Positions 9,276 to 17,700 of a DNA stretch of 20,000 nt are shown one piece after another; the stretch's first letter is position 1, and each line of letters starts with the position of its first letter. The position numbers and the translations under genes were made by a program. This DNA is from Chondrilla cf. caribensis (taxonomy: Eukaryota; Porifera; Demospongiae; Chondrillida; Chondrillidae). Under the pieces are notes generated by a model. That model ran no database searches. It was not told where the DNA came from and was given only the letters and a program-made list of their open reading frames with translations. The stretch lies in assembly GCA_964020155.1 (NCBI GenBank), contig OZ026561.1, positions 2,589,547-2,609,546 on the forward strand. Reading direction: 5' to 3'.

Positions 9276-12021
9276 GTCTACTACTAAAAGTGCCTCTACT
9301 GTTACAGGCGATTCTCCCGTTCTCGCGCCCCCCGTCACTCAACCATCCAGTTCGTTTGATCTGATTGACCTTGATTCTCTTAGAGATTTCCTAAGCCAGC
9401 CGAAAAGGATGCTGAAGAGGATTCCCCGCCAGTCCAGAGTTACAGCCGCTAGAAAGCTCGCAGAGGTGATTCGTTTGGTCGTCTCCAGGAACGACGAGGC
9501 CGCGTGGATTAGATTGCTCTCCTTCCCCAAGAAATGTTTTTGTTCACCAGCTAGAGGTGGTAAACGTTGGAGTCTTGCCTCGCTGGTTAACAATCAAGTG
9601 TCCCAAGAATCCACCTTCTCAACAGAGCGCTCTACCACCCGTCCATTCCATAAACGCAACAATATCGACCTTCTGGCTTCCAGAGTCTCAAGTAAGCTTG
9701 AGGAGGGCAACTACAAAGGAGCTGTTAGATTAGTTGGTAGTGAGGACGGCTTTGCAGAACACAGTACTGCCACACTGGACGCCCTTAAAGCGAAGCACCC
9801 TCCTCCTTCCTCCGATTCCTGCATGCCTCCTCCCTGTCCTGCCACTCCCCTCCCTTTCACAATTGACATGGCCACAGTCCTGAAGGTCATATCATCCTTT
9901 CCCAATGGTTCGGGTGGTGGTTCTGACGGTTTACTCCCTCAACATCTCAAAGACCTTACCAGTCCTTCAGCTGGTGATGGAGGAGCATCCCTCTCGTCTG
10001 CCCTGGTGAGCTTTGTTACTCTAGTGTTGGAAGGGAAAACACCTCCCCCCTTCTTTTTCGGAGCAAAGCTGACGGCCCTGAACAAGAAGAGTGGGGGTGT
10101 CCGTCCCATCGCTGTGGGTTGCACTTTGAGAAGGCTGTCCTCCAAATGTGCCTGTCTTCATGCTTTAGTGTCAATTCCTGACCTGTTGGCTCCCCATCAA
10201 CTAGGCTTTGGCATTGCTGCAGGAGCCGAAGCAGCTATCCATGCCGGCAGAGTTTACCTTGATCACCTACCACCCAACAAAGCACTGGTCAAGGTGGATT
10301 TCAAGAACGCTTTTAACAGCATACGTCGAGACAAACTGCTAGAAGCAGTTAAAGCCTACATCCCAGATTTACTTCCCTATGTGCATTCTGCCTACAGTTC
10401 CCCCTCCATTCTCCTGTGGGACGACGTCCAGCTTAGCTCAGCAGAAGGCATTCAGCAAGGGGACCCTTTAGGTCCCATGCTGTTCTGTTTAGGGATTCAT
10501 GATCTGGTGTCTTCCTTGTCATCCGAGCTCAATGTCTTTTACCTGGATGATGGCACAATTGGTGGTGATTTGCCTGGCTTAGAGGAGGACATAGCAAAAA
10601 TTGAAAACGCTGGAAAATCCCTCGGATTAGTCTTAAACATCAGTAAGTCAGAGGTAATTTCTCCCAATGAGTCTTCTGTTTCCTCCCTCCTTTCTTCCCT
10701 CCCTGACTTACAGTTCATTGATGTCGAGCATGCTCAATTGCTGGGATCCCCTCTAGGTAGTGCAGCCATGCACCTTTGTTTGCAGGAACAACTCCATCGG
10801 CTGAGGATAATTGGGGAGCGACTGAGCCATCTGTCCATGCACGATGCTATCACCATCATCCGCCATTCTTTCTCTATCCCAATGCTCTTATACATCCTGC
10901 GTACTTCCCCGGCCTTTTCATCTTCCTCCTTGGAAGCCTGGGACAACCTATTGAGGTCCATTGTCTCCAGAATCACCAACATCTCCTTTGAACAGGAAGA
11001 TTTGTCTTGGTGCCAAGCATCCCTCCCCATCAATCATGGTGGTCTCGGGTTTCGGAGCTGTTCCAGCCTTGCACCGTCTGCCTTTTTGGCCTCCGCTGAT
11101 GGAGCCTCCGAACTCATGCAAAAGCTTTTACCATCCCATCTTCAGACTGCCACATACATTTCCAAGGATCGTGCACTTACCGCTTGGAAGGATGCTTTGC
11201 CAGCAGATACCCCTGTTCCTACCAACACAACCCTTCAGAAGTCCTGGGACCTGCCCATTGTTCAGCTCCACCTGGACTCCCTCCTTGCTCGCTGTAATGA
11301 CCAGACCTCCCGTTCCCGTATCCTCGGGGCTAGCTCTCGCGAGTCAGGAGCTTGGCTTAATGCACTCCCGATCTCCTCCTTGGGCCTCCGCATGTCAGAC
11401 GATGCGGTTCGCACAGCTATTGGCCTGTGTGTAGGAGCTCCCATCTGCCTACCACACCCCTGTAGCTCTTGCGGTCACCCTGTAGATGAGTTTGGACATC
11501 ACGGATTGTGCTGTAAGTTCAGTAAAGGGCGAACCCCTTGTCACCACATGCTGAACACTATCATCCATCACTCATTGGCCTCGGCTAACATACCCAGCAG
11601 ACTGGAACCATCCAACCTGTACAGGGCAGATGGCAAACGCCCTGATGGAGTGACATTAGTGCCTTGGTCCAACGGGAGATTCCTTGTGTGGGACACCACC
11701 TGCGTAGACACCTTTTGTGACTCCCACAAGTCAACTACAGCCAGAGAAGCTGGTGGAGCCGCAGCACATGCCGAGACTGGGAAGGCCAAGAAGTACGCCC
11801 ACTTGGACCATGCCTATCTGTTCCAGCCAGTAGCCTTTGAGACCTGTGGCACAGTCGGGCCAGAGTCCATGCTTTTTCTACGGCACCTCGGTAAACGCCT
11901 CAGGTCTGTAACTGGGGAGCCCTGCTCCTTTGCTTACCTTCTCCAGCGTCTCTCCGTTGCCATTCAAGTGGGCAACATGATCTCCATTTTGGGATCACTC
12001 CCCACCACCGACATAGACTAG
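9274..12021 (+). CDS. Reverse transcriptase with CCHC knuckle and restriction-like endonuclease
   Basis: This is 915 sense codons after the TAA tract; the first in-frame ATG inside the element is at 9409. Numbering is from the upstream ATG at 9187. RT motifs are complete: RPIAVGCTLRRLSSK (~305), motif A VDFKNAFN with D371, motif B GIQQGDPLGPMLF (~421), and motif C YLDDG with D454-D455. After the thumb and linker come a CX2CX8HX4C knuckle (C759, C762, H771, C776) and the nuclease motif RPDG (P819-D820) followed by D836 (PD-X15-D), then a Lys-rich KAKKY helix. This order matches R2-class proteins, which nick the target and reverse-transcribe onto it. No frameshift or internal stop interrupts it, so these domains may be functional. 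The YLDD form differs from the more usual YADD or FADD. The clade within the RLE group is not resolved. Confidence 0.9.
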
Positions 12022-12125
12022 GCTATTATTACTTGCTTTACCGTTTTATTACATTATGTATAATATTATTATTATCAACGTTAACATTATTATCATAGCA
12101 TGTTGTTGTCTCTGATTTTCTCTTA
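12022..12125 (+). other. 3' UTR of the R2-like element
   Basis: An AT-rich sequence between the TAG stop and the right TAA tract. The element RNA's 3' recognition structure would lie here; none is evident by eye. Confidence 0.6.
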
Positions 12126-12126
12126 A

Positions 12127-12161
<35 letters not shown>
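12126..12161. repeat. (TAA)n tract at the 3' edge of the R2-like element
   Basis: About 36 bases of TAA repeat, mirroring the tract at 9217-9275 in the same strand register type. It is either the second half of the target or a tail made during insertion. Confidence 0.93.
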
Positions 12162-12164
<3 letters not shown>

Positions 12165-12904
12165 TGGCGGCTATGATGGCCGGTGATCCCTTGATGCAAA
12201 CTAAGATCGCATAAATTAAGCCGAAACAAGTTGATTAGTCGAGAATTGACGTATTGATAGCAACTGAAGTTCGTATATTTCATTAAAGATTAGCAGACAC
12301 TAAGGATTCAATCGAATACATTGAGAGTTCGTTAACAGTCATGCTGTGCTCTGTACTGGCTAAAGAAGGCCTCATTGATCAACCAAATATGAGGAAACCC
12401 AGGAGGCGTAGAGAAACTTCGTCATTAAATTATTTAATGAAGCAGAAACAACATAATATGCTTGGAATGATAAGGTGTAATAATTGTTTGAAAATCATAT
12501 ATAGTGCATGGTTTGTCTGGCCATTTGATATTAAATTACACAATGTAATAAGAAATGAATAATATGGGATGATAATGCTGATACATATATAATATTACGA
12601 TATTGTACATAATATTAAATAAATAATAATAACAACAATAATAATAATTATACTATTGAACGGGATACATATCAGTTGATTAACCACAAAGATGTACTGA
12701 GGGGAGAGGTACAATTACTCCGTATACATATGCATTATTATGGCGGAGAATGTATGAGGTATGTATGTACATATTATGTTTTCAATCATGCACACATGCT
12801 CCTAGCAACAGAGGGTGCATGAGGGTCTCTGCATAATATTATGGTGATATCACTAGCTAGCAGCATGGGTAGATAATTCAGGCATATTGTTCTTGTAGCT
12901 GTAT
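12162..12904. other. Interval with two short ORFs of unknown status
   Basis: Directly after the TAA tract an ATGGCGGC start, similar to YY1-type initiator sites, opens a 16-residue frame (12164-12214, MAAMMAGDPLMQTKIA). A 73-codon ORF runs from 12341 to 12562 and includes a basic patch, MRKPRRRRETSS. Neither is recognised. They could be pieces of a host first exon cut off by the retrotransposon, or chance. A degenerate AAT/AAC repeat lies at about 12613-12648. Nothing else is seen. Confidence 0.25.
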
Positions 12905-13237
12905 TTAGTCGATTCTGGAATCTGCAGAACCCCCATACTCTATAGAAGCCCTAATTCCATAGACCTCATACTCCCCACTCTCAGCATCCCATTTTACATC
13001 TATGCCTGTTGCAAGGTTTCTTGGGATTTGCTCTTCTCTGATAGGCACATTCCACAATGTGTGTTTCCCAGAGCTGTGACATGGAAGTGACCTTTGTGTG
13101 TTGACATTTAGGGACTGTGTCACCATCTGAACTTTGTTAACCTGTCTTTTCCTGTGGCTGTTCCAGTATATCCCACACTGTGTGTTCAGGTCTCCATTGC
13201 ACATGAAGATAGTTGTTATTGACATACTTAGGTACAT
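12905..13237 (-). CDS. Unknown 110-codon ORF, possibly a terminal exon
   Basis: The ORF has a mixed, protein-like composition rather than the low-complexity look of most spurious frames nearby. Its C-terminal third (ATGIDVKWDAESGEYEVYGI) alternates acidic and hydrophobic residues as a beta-rich fold might, and it ends in a stop at 12905-12907. No signal peptide, membrane segment or family motif is recognised and no acceptor clearly marks its start. It could be the last exon of an unknown - strand gene, a degraded transposon fragment, or chance. Confidence 0.3.
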   Translation of the reverse strand: MYLSMSITTIFMCNGDLNTQCGIYWNSHRKRQVNKVQMVTQSLNVNTQRSLPCHSSGKHTLWNVPIREEQIPRNLATGIDVKWDAESGEYEVYGIRASIEYGGSADSRID

Positions 13238-13872
13238 GCAGATGTGATGTTATATATCCGCATGCCCTATGTGCCATAATATGTTAAAATGTGGAACTAA
13301 GATTATAATATTATATAGGAATGATACATTACTACAATGTAAGACCAAGTTGGGTTAACTGGACTGCAATGATCACAACATCATAGCATAGCTATCCCAA
13401 TCAGTAGTACAGTTCCAAACATGCCAGTAACAGAAAAACAATGTTTGCACCACATCCTCATCCAGTTTTCGATGTAATAAGTAATGGGATAAAAGACTGG
13501 TTACATAAGCCTACTATCAGAGTGGGGCATTTACATGTGTTCACTGTATTCAACAGGTGCAACCTGATTGCTTCTGGTAGGCATACTTGGTACATATTGA
13601 AAGTATCTAGTCACTCTTTGAAGTGATTAGTCAGCCATCCCCATAACAGACAAACTGGAATCTTCCTAATATTGTAACTACATTTGTGATTCCATTTTGC
13701 ATAAAATGGATTGTTACATTTCATTATGCACTAGCTATTGTTAACACAATGTGGGCAGATGTATGGTATTTTGTGTGGGTTGGTGTGTAGTTAATGTTAT
13801 GTGAAGATAGTTGTATGCAAGCATTTAGCATGAAGTTATAAATGTGTGTATACGTTTATACATGTGTGTGTG

Positions 13873-13942
<70 letters not shown>

Positions 13943-14620
13943 CCTTGGCAATTCCAACAGAATGTGACCATGTTCGCATATTCGATATTATAGTACAACA
14001 TGATATATGATATATTGTGTCCATGATCCCTTTATATATTATAATCACTTCATAAATTGACCTGAAATATATAATATAACCTAAAAAGTGTCCGTATGCA
14101 TAGACCTTTGACTGTTGATAGCTGTATAGTATTGAACACTTCTGTTATTATACACTTTTATTAGCAGAAGTATTATTAAGTTAAACCCATTTACATATCT
14201 AAACCAAAATTAATATTTATGTTTCGGCTGCTGCCACGAGTTCAAAGTATTGTGGGAATGTGGTGTCTACAGACCCAATACTGGGATTTAATAATCTGTG
14301 AGAGTCTTACAATATGATATCAATTGAGAGTCTACCAGTCAGTACCATGGTAGAGATTGGGCGAAATTTTCTTCACTTGATTCTAAAAATTAGCCTTTCT
14401 TCTAACTTCAATAGTTGTACTGTACAATAATCCGCTGACCATATAATTGGTTGAATACTCTTGAAATATGTGTGTCATAATTGTGTGTATTGAGATACAT
14501 AAAGTAGTCTAAGAACATTTATATATCAGCATGGGTCCAGCAAACTAATAGATATGTACCTATATACAATTAATGCATTTCTATGTACACGTAATTCTTG
14601 AAAAGTTGTATACTGATGTT
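13238..14620. other. Non-coding interval with (GT)n repeat
   Basis: No gene is seen. It contains the GT microsatellite at about 13862-13940 and a short palindrome at 13691-13710 (TCCATTTT / AAAATGGA arms around GCAT). The region beside 14620 probably holds the 3' UTR of the sulfotransferase on the - strand; no clear AATAAA signal was found. Confidence 0.5.
13862..13940. repeat. (GT)n microsatellite
   Basis: About 79 bases of GT repeat with one early interruption (GTTGTG). The - strand poly Thr-His ORF over it is a repeat artefact. Confidence 0.97.
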
Positions 14621-14732
14621 TTAAGACGTGTACACCTTGTCAACTCTCTTTAATCCCGGAAAAAGGGAATAGTAAAGATCCACATCACCCCCTACGCGCT
14701 CAAATACTCCTCTTAACAAGTCACGATTGACA
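14621..14732 (-). CDS. Sulfotransferase exon 7 (C terminus)
   Basis: It follows a good acceptor (GTTTGCATTTTAG). One base completes the codon split by intron 6, then 36 residues including LLRGVFERVGGDVDLYYSL end at TAA. Its length and phase close the gene model exactly. Confidence 0.75.
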
Positions 14733-17700
14733 CTAAAATGCAAACAGTAATTCATTCATTATACTAACAAGGTCATAGAAACCACTAACACTAGTGTATT
14801 GTATAGGTACTCAGACGTAATTGTGCATATTATATGGGAATTAGTGATGATATGCTGTAGAAGAATACTGGTGGTCCAGTGTGCTTGTATGAATGTACTG
14901 CATGTGTACATGTTCACTGCATGGTGAGAATTGTGCATACCTTTCAGTAGGAACTCCTTCAAAATTGTAGCCAGTTTTATCTTCAAGGCTACGTCTCAGG
15001 GACAACCGATCTTCTGTAGACATGTCACCAAAGTAAAGATCCATTAAGTCTTCAGTTGATAATGTAGAATGTTCCTTCAATTTGGGAAGCAACCATCTTG
15101 GTGCTCCTATTCGGTCCAATACAGTGTGAATGTCTTCAGTAAGAGTCTGAAAGTTTCCATAGTAATCAAAGTCCAATTGACAAGGGTTGCATAGGTGGGA
15201 TGCTGGGGCAAAGTGTTCATCCCTTTTGACAGTACAGATACAAATGATAAAATAGTTTTGTACTGATGTATATGTAGTACAGGCATATACAATTTTTATG
15301 TAACTCTTAAGATGGACATTGAAAGCAAAAGAGTAGAGAACACATCATTTCTCTTAATTACGTATGTTATATTTAGTTGTGCAAACATTGACAATCATGC
15401 AAATACAATATTAATTTATGCAAACCTTGTCTTGTAAAGGGAATTGCACAAAGACCAGGTCAATACATCATCAAATCAATTCCATGGGGCATTATATTAT
15501 CTGTGTCCTTTGATTTTGTTTTCTTGCTTGTTAACTCGCACACACACATGCATACTTACTGAATGTAATCTCTCTTTCGGAAGTACTCCAGGTATACCTC
15601 GAAGGGAACATAGTAAACAGTCTGATTTCTGAAGGTAATAGATTGAAATGGTTTCTTCTGGAGCCACCACCACTACATAACCAACAAAGAGTACAGTAAA
15701 CCTCCAAAGACACCAACACACTCAACCTCCTCAGGCAGCAACACAGTGAACCCCCATAAACAACAAAACAGTGAACCTCCTTGTGTAGACAACAACATAG
15801 TGAATCTCTCCAGACAACTACATGCATGGTGAACCTCCGCAGATAACAACATGCACGGTGAACCTCCCCAGACAACAACATGGTGAACCTCCTCATGTCG
15901 ACAACAACACAGTGAACCTCCTTAGGGGATATTATAGTGTTACACAGGGATGTGCTGTAACATATGTACCTTTGAAGGTCCTTGACCAGTTATACCTTTC
16001 ATAATACCTAGTTGAATGGCCATATCCTTTGTTATACTGATTTTGGTATTGCTGTTCAGAAGCTTCTCCTTGTTCATTGGTAGTGCCAGCTATTGTCAAA
16101 CAAACACAAATAACAAAATATTAACACTACCATCTGCACAAATATCCACTGTACACAGATTAACTGTTCACAGACCTATTGTGTACAGATCCACTTTACA
16201 CAGATCTGCTGTATGCAGATAGAAAGGTTGATTGATATAGCAATGTTTAATCCATACTAACCTTATCAATATATGCTGACAGTATTCTAACAATGGGATC
16301 TCTTAATACAACGAACTTGTAATATGTCTTAATACGTTTTTGTCTCTCAGCTACAGGCAGATGGAGCAATAAAGAGCTCTCATATCGTGAATATTTGTGT
16401 ACATCTTCTTTCACTAATGACTGTGCACTTATATTGGCAGGGAATTCTCCATTCATTATTTCCATCATTAGCTTAGTGGTCGTACAACCAACTGCATGGA
16501 TTGAAGGAAAATGGTTAATTTGATGCTCATACATGCGATGAACACAATATAATGGTCATGTACTGTTAGCTCTCACTAATAATTTTTATTTTGCCAGAAT
16601 TTGTGAACAAGAAGTGTACATGTTGCAGGTTAAACATTTGGTAAGGTGTATCATTGAGATCATCTACTATGTGCACAAATGAATCATAAACAGGAAATAT
16701 AATAATGGATAAAAAGAGGGTGTAGTGAGGTTATTCAAAATTTGCACATTTATAGTATTATTATACGTACATGCACACACAACATACCTTTAGGGACATA
16801 ACAGTATATAAGTTTAAATTCATCATTGTAGAAGAGATGTTTGGATGGCCATTTATATGGAGAGCCATTCTTCAGTTGTGGATGTCTTGCACAAAACTCT
16901 TTGATCACATTCCTTTGTACCTTGATAGTGAGTGGATTGGATATAACAAGCACTGTGTGTGGGGTGGGTGAATGTGTGAGTGCATGTACATTCATGAAGT
17001 ACACAACCATACACCAACCTCGGACTTTTTGTCTATTTCAGCAATCCTTTCTGTTCCAGTTTTTACATGAATAAAGGCTGCTTTGTGAGGAGGTTTATTG
17101 GTGGGGACGGGTGGTAAGGATGCTTTGCTAGGTGCCTTGTGTATGATTTTTAGAGATGTGTTTGATCTTCCTGGAACTGTAACTGATTTCCCTGGAGATG
17201 TGTCTGATCTCCCTGGAGATGTGTCTGATCTCCCTGGGGATGTGTCAGAACTCCCTGTGGATCTATTGGATCTTCCTGGGGAGGTGCCGGATGTTCCTGT
17301 GTGCAAAAGGAGACAGTAACTGTAAAACCTGGTTCAATTAATGATATTATGAGCTCAATGAGGTGTAGTGTGCATCAAATATGTAATGAGGATATTAGCA
17401 TTCATATGTCATGCTTTGGTCAACATAAAGCAACAGTATTATAACTTGCATGCCTCAACTGTTAGCGTACAAGCAAAAAGGGCCCTTGGCCATTGTTATC
17501 AAAATGTTTAGAATGTATCAAAACAGCCAAATAATTCGAAATTTCCGGTTTTCGTTTTATTCGATCAAATTGCTTATATAGTTATAAAGAATAAGTTCTG
17601 AAAGCGTCGTGTCGATACGATTCGTACGTATCGAGAACGAAGCATTTTCGTCAAACGTTTGAAGTCACCATTTTAAAGTATGCGAAGTTATGCGGTTCCA

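Larger units (their letters stand above)
9274..12126 (+). mobile_element. RLE-class (R2-like) non-LTR retrotransposon in a TAA repeat
   Basis: A single ORF carries reverse transcriptase, a CCHC knuckle and a restriction-like endonuclease, the gene order of the R2/R4/CRE-type elements. There is no apurinic-type endonuclease. A (TAA)n tract borders both ends (9217-9275 and 12126-12161), as expected if the element inserted into TAA microsatellite; Dong of Bombyx, of the R4 clade, is a known precedent for that target. A 3' UTR of about 105 bases lies between the stop and the right tract. The N-terminal DNA-binding zinc finger/Myb region usual in R2 is not seen and no ATG lies near the left edge, so the copy is probably 5'-truncated. 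Confidence 0.88.

Noticed and set aside
10961..11434. 157-codon + strand ORF inside the R2-like element
   Set aside because: Out-of-frame shadow of the RT/RLE ORF with no recognisable domain.
13836..14048. - strand ORF rich in Thr-His
   Set aside because: Translation of the GT microsatellite.
15531..15896. 121-codon - strand ORF rich in Cys, Val and Leu
   Set aside because: It runs through the intron 5 minisatellite and lies inside an intron of a well-supported gene.
15681..15926. CRISPR-like array
   Set aside because: Units are degenerate, lengths vary, there are no constant repeats with unique spacers, and the context is eukaryotic.
15970..16102. Alternative exon 5 starting after GACAATAG and read in another open frame
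   Set aside because: It would end in phase 0, which does not join the exon 6 acceptor; the chosen frame fits both sides and resembles the family better.
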